Shown: one piece after another, positions 12,253 through 23,599 of the stretch
How positions within the stretch are numbered: position 1 is the stretch's first letter
Layout of the letters: every line of letters starts with the position of its first letter
Assembly (NCBI GenBank): GCA_003952965.2
Contig: CM025849.1
Span: 18,191,568-18,255,567, forward strand
Reading direction: 5' to 3'
Length of the DNA: 64,000 nucleotides
Origin: Morella rubra
Taxonomy: Eukaryota > Streptophyta > Magnoliopsida > Fagales > Myricaceae
Made by a program: the position numbers and the translations under genes
Notes under the pieces: model-generated
Told to the model about the DNA's origin: nothing
The model's database searches: none
The model's input: only the letters and a program-made list of their open reading frames with translations

Positions 12253-15200
12253 CAATAGCTTTGGCTTGATGAAGATAGAATCATGATATTGCTGTAAGTT
12301 TTGAATTTGGAATTGTAAAAGTAGGGGATTTTTAAGAGAATAGCTTCTGTTGTGAAGTGTAGGCAAGAGCTGAAACTTGTTTTGCACATGCATGGCCGGG
12401 TAGGTGATGTTGAAATTGGGAAAACACTTGTGTGTGCACTCTGGAAGTGGAGATCAGCAAAAATTTTCAGCTTGTTTAAGAGATTGGTCTTGCAAGAAAC
12501 TTGAGGGTTGTGGCTGGAGGATGATTGTGGTCTATGACAGTAAGCTAAAGGAAATTTAAGAGCAAGAAGGCCACGGGTTGGCCATAGAAGTGTGCATGCA
12601 ATGTAATTGTGCTTTGTGAAACAAGGAGAATTAGGCATGTTTTGGTTGCTGAGTTGCAATTTGATTTTGGTTGCAGCCCTTTATTCTATTCTTGGAATTT
12701 GGATTGCCCATTTGATAAGATGATGATGTATGAAAAAAGCCTAAGAGAAGGCTTGTAAACTAGTTGTTGAAAACCTGTTGCTGAAATTAACTTCTGCAGA
12801 TCACAAGGTTCAAATTAGGAGTGACCTTTGATGTGATTATTCTTATTCCTTGATCTTGAGAGAATTCTATGTTATAGGCCATCGAAATACGAAGATTTTA
12901 AGCCATACTTGGGTGATTCCGATAAGTATTGGGTGAGTTATATGTTGTTCAAGGTCCGACGTCAAGCTGCCAGCAGCCTTGCACGTCCAGAATCTTGCTC
13001 ATTTCAAATGCTTTTAAGTGATCATTTTAAGTCCAAATTTTATGAATCTGGTCTTGAATTTTAAGTTTGTGAAAGAAGAACATTTTAAGGTAAATTTCGT
13101 GTGATTTAGAGGTGTAATGAATAAGTTGTGATGTTTTGAAAGTAGAAGGCCGAGCTGGAGGCAGCAGCAGTATTACTCTAGGAATTTTATCTGATATGAA
13201 GTGTTTTCGACAATGCATGGAAATTTCGATGTTTATGATTTTTATCTTCAAGCTTGAACTATGAAAGAGAATATTTTAAAAGAAATTTCATGTAATTTGG
13301 AGCTTTTTTATGAATTTTGAAGCTGGAGACGTCGGGGCTGCCCGCTTGGACGTCCTCAGCAGCTCGCATTTTCGAGTAAATCTTTCGAGTGGCAAACGAG
13401 CTCCAAATTACCTGGAATTTTAATGTGTTATGAAAATTAGTGTAAGGATCAGTTTGGCATCCAAGTCTTATGGCTTCAGCGACCTTAAGATAATACTTTG
13501 CATCGTAGGATCACCATTGGGAAGTCAAGAAATGTGGGTGATTTTGTATGATGTGCTGAAGTTGATTGAATGATTATTCTCTACATCTAGTAAACCTCTA
13601 AATGACATTAGTATGACTCATTTGTAGGCAAGGTGCCACCATAAGCTCAAGTGGACGGAGGTAAGTGGAAAAATTATTTTTCGAAAACTGGAATGATACA
13701 CAGCATGATTATGGCTTGATTTTCATAGAACCTCCCTTGCTGTAAGTTTAAATTTGTTGGAATTGTAAGTTGTAGGGGATTTTAGCAGAATAGCAGAGAT
13801 TTGAGTGAATGGTTGCTAGAAGCTGAAACTGTTTTGCACATGCATGGCCGGGTATGTGATGGTTGTGACATAGATTTGATTTTAAATGGGTGAAGTGCAA
13901 TGAGCTGGAGCTCTCTGTTATTTTCAGCACCTCCCTAGGAGTTTAAATTGGTTCTTGAATGTTGGTTATGGCATGGGGAGATTGGAGTTTTGGTTGCTGG
14001 AAATTTTAAGCTTGAAGAGACCATAGTTGCTGCTTTAATGAATGTAATTGGTTGGAAAGGAAACTTCTTTGTTGTTGCTGTTGCATCTATAGAGGTTAGA
14101 CCCATTCTATTATGAGCTATTGTTGTTGTTGGAGAACCCATAGCATTGATAAGTTTGGCCTATTATGTTGGAGATCATTGAGAATTATAGAGAATGCTTG
14201 TTAGACTAGTTGCTGAAAAACCAGTTGCTGAAATTAGCTTCTACAGATCACGAGGTTCGAATTAGGAGTGACCATTGATGTGATTACTCTTATTCCCTGA
14301 TCTTGAGAGAATTCTATGTTATAGACCATCGAAATACGAAGATTTTAAGCCATACATTGGGTGATTCCGATAAGTATTGGGTGAGTTATATGTTGTTCAC
14401 GGTCCAGACGTCAAGCTGCCAGCAGCCTTGCACGTCCAGAATTCTTGCTCATTTCCAAATTCTTTTAAGTGATCCTGTTTAAGTCCAAATTTTATGAATC
14501 TGGTCTTGAATTTTAAGTTTGTGAAAGAAGAAAATTTTAAGGTAAATTTCGTGTGATTTAGAGGTATAATGAATAAGTTGTGGTATTTTGAAAGTGGAAG
14601 GCCGAGCTGGAGGCAGCAGCAGTGTTGCTTTAGGATTTTCATCTGATATGAAGTGTTTTTGAAAATGCATAGTAATTCCGATGCTTGTGATTTTTATCTT
14701 CAAGCTTGAACTGTGAAGGCAGAATAGTTTAAAAGAAATTTCATGTAGTTTGGAGACATTTTTATGAATTTTGAAGCTGGAGACGTCGGGGCTGTCCGCT
14801 TGGATCCTCAGCAGCTCGCATTTTTGGGTAAACTTTCGAGTGGAAACAAGCTCCAAATTACCTGAAATTTTAATATGTTATATAAATTAGTGTAAGGATC
14901 AGTTTGGAATCCAAGTTTTATGGCTTCAGTGACCTTAAGATAATACTTTGCATTGCAGGATCACCATTGGGAAGTCGAGAAATATGGGTGATTTTGTTTG
15001 ATGTGCTGAATTTAATTGAATGACTATTCTCTACATCTAGAGATACCTCTAAATGACATTAGCATGACTCATTTGTGGGCAAGGTGCAGACCATAGCAGC
15101 TCACGTCCAGAGCTCTCGCTCATTTCAAATGCCTTTTAAGTGATCCTTTTAAGTCCAATTTTATGAATCTGGTCTTGAATTTTAATTTTGAAAGAAGAAC

Positions 15201-15770
15201 ATTTTAAGATAAATTTCGTGTGATTTAGAGGTGTAATAATAAGTTGTGATGTTTTGAAAGTGGAAGGCCGAGCTGGAGGCAGCAGCAGTGTTACTCTAGG
15301 ATTTTATCTATATGAAGTGTTTTTGAAAATGCACCGATTTTATGATATCTTCAAGTTTAATATGAAAGAAAATTTTAAAAGTAATTTCATGTAATTTGGA
15401 GCCATGTTTTTTTTATGAATTTTGAAGCTGAAGACGTCGAAGCTGCCAGCTTGGACGCCCCAGCAACTTGCATTTTCGGATAAATCTTTCAGTGGCAAAC
15501 AGCTCTAAATTACCTGAAATTTTAATATGTTATAAAATAGTGTAAGGATCATTTGGCATCCAAGTTTAATGGGTTCAGCAACCTTAAGATAAAGTTTTAC
15601 ATTTTAGAGGGAAGTAAAGAAAATGTGTGATTTATGTTGATTTAATTGATGATTTTCTCTACATGACATTAGTATGACTCATTTGTAGGCAAGGTGCCAC
15701 CATAAGCTCAAGTGGACGGAGGTAAGTGGAAAAATTATTTTTCCGAAAACTGGAATGATACACAGCATGA
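12253..15770 (+). repeat. Internal tandem duplications within the outer family A LTR
   Basis: A segment of about 1.4 kb (about 12253-13710) is followed by a diverged second copy (about 13711-15085) and a shorter third (about 15087-15770). Shared landmarks include GGAGGCAGCAGCAGT (near 13158, 14610 and 15276), GAAGCTGGAGACGTCG-like blocks (13320, 14777, 15424) and GGCAAGGTGCCACCATAAGC at 13627 and 15688. The nested minus copy has only one unit, which explains most of the length difference between the two LTRs. Confidence 0.8.
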
Positions 15771-16871
15771 TATTTGTCATCAAGCACGTCATGAGCATTT
15801 GCATTAATTTTCTCAAAAGGAAGAAAGGGAAATTTTATGCAAATGAAAATGAGATTTTATGCTATGTTAGATATGTTATGGGGCTAAATAAGATGGTCGG
15901 TACCGTACCTAAGTAAGATAGGTGCATCCACTCCGAAGGACGAATGCGAGAAGGATGGATGACTCCTAAGGGCACCCACTCCTGCGAGAAGGATGGGTAG
16001 TCCTCGAGGTATGTGCAACCACACTGAAGGACGAATGCGAGAAGGTGTGGACCTCTAAGGGTCGTGTCTAGCCATTAGGCCTAGGGCCACATCAAGGCTA
16101 GCTCGACCAAATGACATGTTCCCAAGGGAAAGGGGAACAGTTCCGAAGGGAACGCACAACCCTGACTTCAGGGGTAAATGGAGCGATAGAAAAGCCCAAA
16201 TAAGTGAAAGACTTTAAGCAAATTTGCATGTACAAGAGTCGCATACATAAACATGCATTTATTTTGGCATATATATACCTGTCATTCATGATCATGTCAT
16301 GCATATCCCTTACTGAGTCATTCGACTCACAGTATTTTCAATTGTATCATTCCAGATGATGTTCTAGGTGAGGGAACTCATGAGGATCTAGAACCCGAGG
16401 AGGGGGGCTGACGAGGGTGCCCTCCCCTAATTTGCAATTCATGTAGATCCTAATTATTTTTGAAAGAGCTGATATGAACCTCCATTATGTGTGGTGTCAT
16501 GGTCTGTTTAGCCTATGAGGCTTAAGGCTCTTAAGCAACTTATATTTTGGGACCATGATGTAATTATAATTTATTGCTTTAGTTATTGCCTGAAGATTAG
16601 ATTTTAAATGTTTCTCTATGTGTGTTATTTGATATAGTTATATTTTTATTTCGCGATACTTATTTGCATATTCTTACACTTTAGTAGTTGAGGGTCTGCA
16701 TGTCAGCTTGCGTATTATAAATTATTTTTTATTCATATTTTGAATTAGTCATAGGATGTTTTAAAAAAAAAAATTCCGCTTCAAGATTTTAGTAAGTGCG
16801 CTGGAGCGTTCGTTGTTGGGAATGCTCGCGGCTGTCATTAGCCTCGTCGGGCTGGCGTTTGGGGCGTGACA

Positions 16872-18538
16872 GTGCAATATCTAGTATCAACAAAATTTCA
16901 AATTCAATTTCGCTTACCAGTGGTAATCCGGGTAATTCTTCTGGAAAGACATCTTGATATTCATAGATAACTGGTATGGTTTCTAACTTTTTTTCCTCTT
17001 CCTGAACTCCAGCAATTGAAACTAGAAAAGCTTGAGCTCCATTAATCACACTTTTCTAAGCTTTCAATGCAGATGTTAATCGTACCTGAGGAAATTCCTT
17101 ACTCGGTCTGGGAATCCCTTTCTTGACATTTCTGAATTGAATTCTCTATTATCCAAGCACAAGTAAACACACTTCCTTTGCATGACAATCTAATGTTACA
17201 TGATAACCAGGTAACTAATCCATGCCAAGAATCACATCGAAGTTACCCATATCCAGGACTATCCAATCTATACACAATCTCCATCCTGCTATTTCCATTG
17301 AAAACTTCCTAATCTTCTTGGTACACATACTCTTTATCCCCAAAGGAGTTACCACATCAAGACTAAAAAATAAGGGTTCAACCAACAATTCAAGCCTATT
17401 TATGCAACAATGCAAAATAAAAGAATGTGTGGTGCAAGTATTAAACAACAGAGTTGCAAATCCATAAGAAAGGGAAAAAGTACCTGTCACCACATTCTCA
17501 ACCTACTCTACTTCCTCCACATTCAGAGCAAACACTCTTGCCGGTCCATTTCCCCTTTGTTGATTACCTGATTTCCTCTCTGTTGATTACTAGGGTTAGT
17601 AACTTGATTACTACACACATTCTGAGGGAATCCTTGCTTCACTGTACAATTTCTAGCAAAATGACCTACTTTCCACAAGTAAAACAAACTATCCCTACAG
17701 CACTAGGGCCATTCCTTCTATCCCCTTGCCCATTGCCTTTATTTCCAAAATTGCCTCTCCTCTCTTTCCTGATGATTGTCCTTGGAATTGAGTCTCTTGG
17801 AAAGAGCGTTTCTTATTCTGCTCATTAAAATAGCACTCTCTTGTAAAGTACATTCTACAATCGAGGCTCTATCAACTAACTGCTGAAAATTCTCAAACTT
17901 ATGGCAACAGACTCTTTCCTTAATACGGGACTGTAATCCTCTTTCAAACTTATGGGATTTCTTACCCTCATCAGGAATCATATATAAAGCAAATCTAGAT
18001 AATTCTATAAACTTAGCAGCATACTCAGCTACTGACCTTGCTCATTGACTTAAGGCAGTAAATTCTTAGGCTTTGGCTTCTCTAATCATCTCAGGAAAAT
18101 ATCGATCTGGAAATTCCTTCTTAAATTGCTCCCAAGTCCACTCGATCTCCAAGAGTTCCTTCTTGGCTTGCCACCACCTTTTGGCTTCTCCTTTTAGTTG
18201 ATACATGGCATATCGTATCATTTGATCATCCGTGCATTCTAAGACTTGTAGTTCCTCAGCCAACTTTCAGCACTAAGGGTTTCGTACCTCCTTCATAACT
18301 AGGGGGATGGTGCTTGGCAAATTTATCAAATGAACATCCCTTCATGCACGTTCTCCCCTCCTCTATCTCTATTCCTTCTAGCTGCCATTATCTCCTGAAA
18401 CACAAGGGTAGGTTATAAACTCCAAAATCACCACAAGATAAAAGACAATATCATACTATTCCTACATCATGCTAAGCTTACTAACGAGCTATCGTTTCCT
18501 TAGGTTCTGCAAACTATCTTTGCTTTCTTAAAAACACA
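16872..18538 (-). pseudogene. Chromovirus gag, protease and start of RT
   Basis: The minus strand carries gag segments (18066-18263, RYAMYQLKGEAKRWWQ; 17739-17981, with FERGLQSRIKERV), then an aspartic-protease segment (17215-17493, with the STCTTHSFI-like active-site region and NFDVILGMD), then the pol linker leading into reverse transcriptase (16872-17049, YQDVFPEELPGLP). The order and motifs are typical of plant chromoviruses. It is separated from the rest of pol by the family A insertion. The frames contain several breaks; fossil. Confidence 0.85.
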
Positions 18539-18550
18539 GCTTTGATGCCA
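18539..18550 (-). other. Primer binding site of the chromovirus
   Basis: On the minus strand this reads TGGCATCAAAGC, 10 of 12 positions equal to the initiator-Met tRNA complement TGGTATCAGAGC that plant LTR elements use. It lies two bases from the 5' LTR terminus at 18553, which fixes that boundary. Confidence 0.8.
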
Positions 18551-18552
18551 TT

Positions 18553-19384
18553 TGTAATAGGCTTGACTATCCTTGCTTTCTACCTCACTTCACTACTAAT
18601 TTCACATTTAACTCACAATTATCAAAGGAGCTAGCGTAAGTATAAACGGCCGGCCACCCCCTATTTATAGGCAAGCTTAGTTCGTCACATCGCGACACGT
18701 GTCTAGGCTAGTTCTAGTGACTCAAAAGGCTACATCAACCATGCGACGACACCCAACCACCCCAAGCAGCTGCCGAGCATGCCTATGGCCAAATTTACAC
18801 TATTGCTTAGGTGAGTCGCCGCCTAGGTCACCGGTGGTCGACACCTCGAGCTACCTAGGTCCTAGCCTTTCGGTCGTGCTTTTAGCTTCAATTTGTCGTG
18901 CTTCTAGTTTTGATTTGTCGTGCTTCCTAGCCATCATAGGTGTCACTCTCTAGGGCAGCCGAAATTCTCATTGCTTAATAGCTAAGTTTTGCTAATATTT
19001 CCTAATCGCCAATGATCGCAAATCACCTAATTGCTTCTAATTAATCTACTTGCTTCCGAAAAATAAAATCTCCAAATTTAAACCATAAACTCATGGATAA
19101 TCTCCCAACATATTAAAAGAATAAAATCATGTGGTTCGATTTTTGAGACAAAAAGTCCTACTTGCTTAAAAAATTAATTGATCCAATACGAGCTTATTCA
19201 ACATTCTAAACAACAACTTAGTTGGAAGCGAACTCCAAATCTCACTAAATCATGTCCTAATCAAGGTTTTGAACTTAGTTCATCAAGTACTAAAATACTC
19301 ACTTTAGTCACTAAGTACCCCCTAATGCACTGCTAAACAAAAGCTAACAAAATGCATGTTATACTAAAAGCTCGGGGTATGACA
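18553..19384 (-). repeat. Chromovirus 5' LTR (shorter than its partner)
   Basis: It shares both termini with the 3' LTR (TGTAATAG at the low end, GGGTATGACA at the high end) and is followed by the GATAG target duplication. At about 0.83 kb it is much shorter than the 2.27-kb partner, so the pair has decayed since insertion. Confidence 0.85.
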
Positions 19385-19643
19385 GATAGTAGGTGCAGCG
19401 GTGACTTTCATGGCACTCACGATTCCCAAGGTGGTGGTCGCACTAGGATTCATGAGCCTCGAAAATGTATTCACGATGGTAACAATAATCATTCAATGGA
19501 TTTATGTTGGAATTACATGGTCGGCCTTCTACTTATGCTAGTCAAGTTGGTTTCTAAGACGAGTTCTCCCCAGCGTATAATCACCTTACAAGCTCCAATC
19601 CCATGCATGATTCTACTCTCATAATATGTTAGAGATAAGAGCT
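19385..19643 (+). pseudogene. Copia-like gag zinc-knuckle fragment
   Basis: The plus-strand frame reads GGGRTRIHEPRKCIHDGNNN followed by HSMDLCWNYMVG. This resembles the region around the CxxC...H...C knuckle of plant copia gag proteins (CTHCG..NHS.DLCW is what I recall for the family). It begins with GATAG, the right-hand target duplication of the chromovirus, so it is the other half of the piece at 1718-1806. It is an old, broken fragment; its right side is lost at the small CACTA-type element. Confidence 0.5.
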
Positions 19644-19717
19644 TACTACAAAAAAAAAAATGAACCTTTTGTGATGAAATTTGTTGACAATAAAAGTCAA
19701 TTTTTCGTCACTAAAGC

Positions 19718-20910
19718 TGAGAGAGCAAAAACACCCCAAGAGGGGTGAATTGGGTTTTATATAAACTTTTATCTTTTTTCTTATAAAACCGAATTAGAGT
19801 AGAGATAGCTTCCCTTTTTCTAAAGAGCAAGAGAGTAGATCTAGACAGATCAAGGACTAATATATAGAATGAAGGAAAAGACAAACAAGTGCAATAAATA
19901 AATATCAACAATAAATAGAGATAAGGTAGAGAGATGACACCGTTGACTTTTAGGTGGTTCGGCCAACAACTTGCCTACGTCCACCCCAAGGCTATTTACT
20001 TCCTTGGGCTTCCTTCACTATCTTCAAATAGTAAATACACCTTAGTTCCGGGTGCTAAGGAACCTTTACAAAGCGTTTTCTGAGCTCACACTTTAACTCA
20101 CTCTCACAAATCCCCACAACCTAGAGGATTTCTTCTACCCAACAAGTAGGACAAGTGTTTCCCAAACACTCACGTGTTTTTCAAGAACGAGTACAAAGGG
20201 AATCTTAGTAAAAGCTCTTTAAGCTGAATAAACAAGTATGAAGTACTAAGGGTGCAAAGAGACAAGATTCACAAAGAAAGCAAAGTATTTGCAGGTGGGA
20301 GTACGAGCTTTCTTGGTATGGTGGAGCTTCTTTCTTCTTCAAAGTTTTTCTCTCTCTAGAAATTAGGGCAAGAGTTAATAGCGCACATGTCCACCGTTTC
20401 TCTCTCCATCTTTTTCTATTTAAAGCTCCTAGGGCACCAAAGGGTCTTCTTGTAAAGTTTGAGTGCCGTTGGAGGTCATTTAAGACCATTTGGATACTTT
20501 TTGAATGAGTTGACGTTGCTCCAGGATTTCTGCAAAATCGTGCAATGTGTCGACACATTGATGGTATGTGCTGACACATTAAAATTGGCTTGAAAATGAA
20601 CTCTCGGGTGTTAGTTCAATGTCACTTCTCAATTGTCGACACTTCCAACACTTAGACAAAGAAAAAGTGTCATTTTCAACACTACCAATTCAATCTCAAA
20701 AATTTACAATGAAAAGATGATCATTTAGCAAGTGTAATGATGATCAAGTATGCTTGGAGAGATTTTAAAATAAGGAAACCTTGATACACTAAAAATATAA
20801 TTTTCTTGAAACGAAATATTCAATGTAAAATCTAAAGTCTTGAAAAAGTTAGAAAACTTTGTTATCATCAAAACAAAAATGATTGTTTGCAAAACAACCT
20901 TGGGCTAACA
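19718..20910 (-). repeat. Sirevirus-like 3' LTR
   Basis: This LTR of 1,193 bp starts TGAGAGAGC and ends GGGCTAACA on the plus strand, and is preceded by the AAAGC duplication. It shares long matching blocks with 29130-30542, including the AAGGCTATT...CTTCCTTGGG region. It contains GTGTCGACAC-type palindromes near 20540-20640. Confidence 0.87.
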
Positions 20911-21470
20911 ATCTCCCCCTTTTTGATGATGACAAAACCATTTTAAAAATGACAATTTGCTAACAAATAGAAAAGCTCCCCCTGAGAACAAGCAGGAGTT
21001 TTTCATGACATTTTTAGCAAAAAGGACTTTAAGATTTTACAAAAATTTTGCAAGAGTTTCCTTTGTAAAAGGAGGTTTCCCAAAACTTAAAGCAACACTT
21101 CTATATCCTTTCTCCAAACTTCCCAAACTTCAAAACCCAAACCAGATCACAAGACTTCATATCACAAAGAGATAGAGTAACTACCTGAAGGATTTAGGCA
21201 AGCATAAACAAGTGCAAGACACTTATCAAAATCTTCACAAGTACTCCCTTAGAACACATTCACTTCAAAACATATGATCATTCATAATATAATAGAATAA
21301 TCACAATAGTCAATGTATAAAACGCTGAACGATTCATTACAACTAACCAAATAAAAATACAACTAAAAAGAGGACAAAGAACAAGATAAGAATTAAATGA
21401 AATGTCCTCAAAAGAGAGCAAGGTATCAGCATACAAACAGGCACTTTTTCTCCCCCTTTGGCATCATCAA
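20911..21470 (-). other. Repeated polypurine-type tracts next to the 3' LTR
   Basis: Directly against the LTR the minus strand has AAAAAGGGGGAGAT, and closely similar tracts recur at about 20981-20989 (CTCCCCCTG on plus) and 21449-21460 (TCTCCCCCTTTGG on plus, followed by CATCATCAAAA). Repeated polypurine tracts upstream of the 3' LTR are a known Sirevirus feature. No gene is visible in the rest of the stretch. Confidence 0.6.
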
Positions 21471-21694
21471 AAAATAAGAAGGCAAGGAGAGGTGGCAAGG
21501 GTGAGGGCAAAGGAGATCAGGGAGGAGGAGGATGATCGACGTCAAATTTCCGCAACCAGTTGGTCCAAGTCGTTGAGAACCAATAGGTCCATTTCATGAC
21601 AAGAGGCCGAAGTTTTCGATCAACATCCAGACTAAGCTCAGTGGCATTTACACATCTTGAGCAGATGATTTTAAATCATTGACAGTAGCTTGAA

Positions 21695-23205
21695 TCACCT
21701 CGCTGGCCACATGGATGCTGTTATTGACTTGGTGCTTAAGAGCCTCACATCCTTGTCAAGAAGATTGAAACGCTCATCATGAGCAACAAACAACTGCTTG
21801 ATGTCATCAAAGCCCGTCTTCATGTCAAGGGACAACTTCTCCAACTGCTGACCCAATTTCTTTTGTTCCTCCTTTATCTCCCCAAACGAAGCTTCAAGAG
21901 ATTCAAATTGAGGCGCATGAGAGTGGGAAGGGGGTATTCGGGATGATGACTCCATATGCAAAGAAGGAAATGGAGGAGGAGAGAATGGCTCTCTCGGAGT
22001 TCTGGTGGCAGTGGAAGGAGTTCTAGTAAAGGTATCTTCTCCTCATCCTCGCTGTTTGCATCAGAATCCGATCCCCTATGACTTCTCTTTTGAGGGGTTG
22101 CATCAGCTTTCTTAATCCAAAAACCTTCATCATTTTGTGTGAACCCCATCAACCTTAGAGTTTTCTGATTGTACTCTTTGGATGCCTTGGGAGGTTTCCC
22201 GTACTTCACCCCCCAAATCAACATCAAGAATGTGAAACATATGGTAAAGAACATTCCATAAGGCAGCCCTTGTTCTTCTTCTCAGTGGCAGCCTTCATAT
22301 GATTTATCATAAGGTGACCAAGGTTCATGGAGTATGGGTAATCAAGCAGTACATGACAAATAGGTCTAGGAATGTTATGTACTCGAATTTTCCCGTCCTT
22401 GGTAAAATAATGTTGCAGACCATATGATGTAAAATTCGTCTTGGAATGCTTAGATCACTAGCTGTGGGTCTAATAATTCATCTAGGGTTGGATTATCCAA
22501 AACAACCCTAAGAATATGAAGGGGATCAACTTCAGACAAACCTACCCACCCATGGTTTTCAAAGAACTTCTTCCCAGCATCAGGGGCATTAACCATTGAA
22601 TTCAAAGAAGAACTTGATAGATCCAACATTTTCCCATTCACATAACTATCAGCATCCTCAGACTTAGTGAATTGAAAGTTAGCATAAACCAACTTAACTA
22701 AGTAAACATAGCAATTTACTTTCAAATTCACAAGTGTTCCCCAACCTTGAAACTCAAACATCTCTTGAAATCCAAACCACTTTCACTAAACCATTGAAAA
22801 TCAGCCCATCTCCCAGCAATAACTTTTCTATTCGAAAATCTTGAACAAAACGGTTTTTGCAGAGACCTGACCTGTAGATGTAGTCTTCAGGAGTGGGAGT
22901 GGGTTCTTCGGTGGTCCTAGCCTTTCTTCTTCCCTTTGGAGCCAACAGAGGCTGGAGTTCTTTGCGAGGAACGAGTAGGACGGCTGGAAGACATAGAGGG
23001 CAGGATTTTGAGAGAGATGGAGGCTATCGGGAGGTGGGTTTTTGGAGGGAGAGAGTGGGCGGTTAAAAATCGTGAGGGGAGTTGGATCGCACGGTTTGAG
23101 AGAGAGAGGGTGGTCTGAGAGAGGGAGAAAGCCTAAAATGCTGAACCCTAACTCAAATGAGATTGATATACCACGCGTGCCCTTAGTTTTTAAAAACAGT
23201 AACAC
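21695..23205 (-). pseudogene. Sirevirus additional open-frame region (plant transposon-type domain)
   Basis: Between pol and the 3' LTR the minus strand holds several frames: a start-like MAPKGRRKARTTEEPTP near 22945, a segment with SYVNGKMLDLSSSSLN and GKKFFENHGWVGL at 22450-22761, and a downstream coiled-coil-like stretch at 21695-21961 (EEQKKLGQQLEKLSLDMKTG). The middle segment resembles, from memory, the 'putative plant transposon protein' domain seen after pol in many plant elements; the extra region of Sireviruses is sometimes called env-like. It is broken and no product is expected. Confidence 0.6.
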
Positions 23206-23400
23206 AAGGGAAGTGTCGACACATTATGCTCATGTGTCGACACATTGGTCATGCTCCCGAACAAAGTTAAAGGAGCTCTCGGGTGGATGACTCATGTGTT
23301 GACACATGAATTATGGTGTCGACACATGCTTCTTCATGGAAGAAAAACCATAAAAACCAGAGGTGCTGACACTTGTTTCACCAAGTGTTGACACATGCAT
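23205..23400. repeat. Cluster of GTGTCGACAC palindromes inside the Sirevirus
   Basis: The motif GTGTCGACACAT or a one-base variant (GTGTTGACAC, GTGCTGACAC) occurs about six times in under 200 bp. The core GTGTCGACAC is a perfect 10-bp palindrome. The same motif fills parts of the LTRs (29940-30250) and the solo LTR at 33470-33645. Confidence 0.8.
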
Positions 23401-23599
23401 GAAACATGATTTTATGAAATAGTTTTATAAAAACAACTATGGAATCAATCAACCATCATTCAAAAACATTTACAAAGAAAACAATACCACAATTAAGGAG
23501 TAAAACAACTATATAATAGCAATTCAATCCAAAGGAAACTTCATTCCTATTTCTTGTCGAATAAAATAAAATCTATCCTCATTAAGGGGTTTTGTGAAA

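Larger units (their letters stand above)
6930..16871 (+). mobile_element. Family A giant solo LTR (with a second copy nested inside)
   Basis: The repeat begins TGTGAGACCCC at 6930 and ends GGGGCGTGACA at 16871, and is flanked by a perfect 5-bp duplication GTGCA (6925-6929 and 16872-16876). TG...CA ends and a 5-bp duplication are the hallmarks of an LTR; the two ends are not long inverted repeats, so a DNA transposon is unlikely. After removing the nested copy at 7439-11498 it is about 5.9 kb long. It has no coding capacity: the predicted frames are low-complexity or mirrored noise. The size resembles that of large non-autonomous elements such as LARDs (4-5 kb LTRs), but the family is unidentified. 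No primer binding site, internal region or second LTR is present, so it is read as a solo LTR. Confidence 0.8.
1807..19384 (-). mobile_element. Chromovirus (Ty3/gypsy), Tekay/Del-like, with nested solo LTRs
   Basis: A whole-length but decayed Ty3/gypsy retrotransposon reads on the minus strand. Its LTRs run TGTCATACCCC to TATTACA and are flanked by a perfect 5-bp duplication, GATAG, at 1802-1806 and 19385-19389. The internal order is gag, protease, reverse transcriptase, RNase H, integrase and chromodomain, as in plant chromoviruses; the long LTR and chromodomain suggest the Tekay/Del lineage (inference). The pol region is interrupted by the family A insertion at 6930-16871. The reading frames carry many breaks (at least ten) and the two LTRs differ clearly in length, so it is an inactive fossil of moderate age. 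Confidence 0.9.

Noticed and set aside
8877-14856. Conserved short frames (KIQDQIHKIWT-type) seen at 8877-9086, 13027-13251 and 14479-14856
   Set aside because: They agree because they come from duplicated LTR DNA, not because of coding constraint; no ATG-led long frame, no codon bias and no motif.
6930-16871. Reading family A as a DNA transposon with terminal inverted repeats
   Set aside because: The end similarity (TGTGAGACCCC and TGTCACGCCCC in reverse) covers only about 11 bp; TG...CA and a 5-bp duplication fit an LTR better. Not fully excluded.
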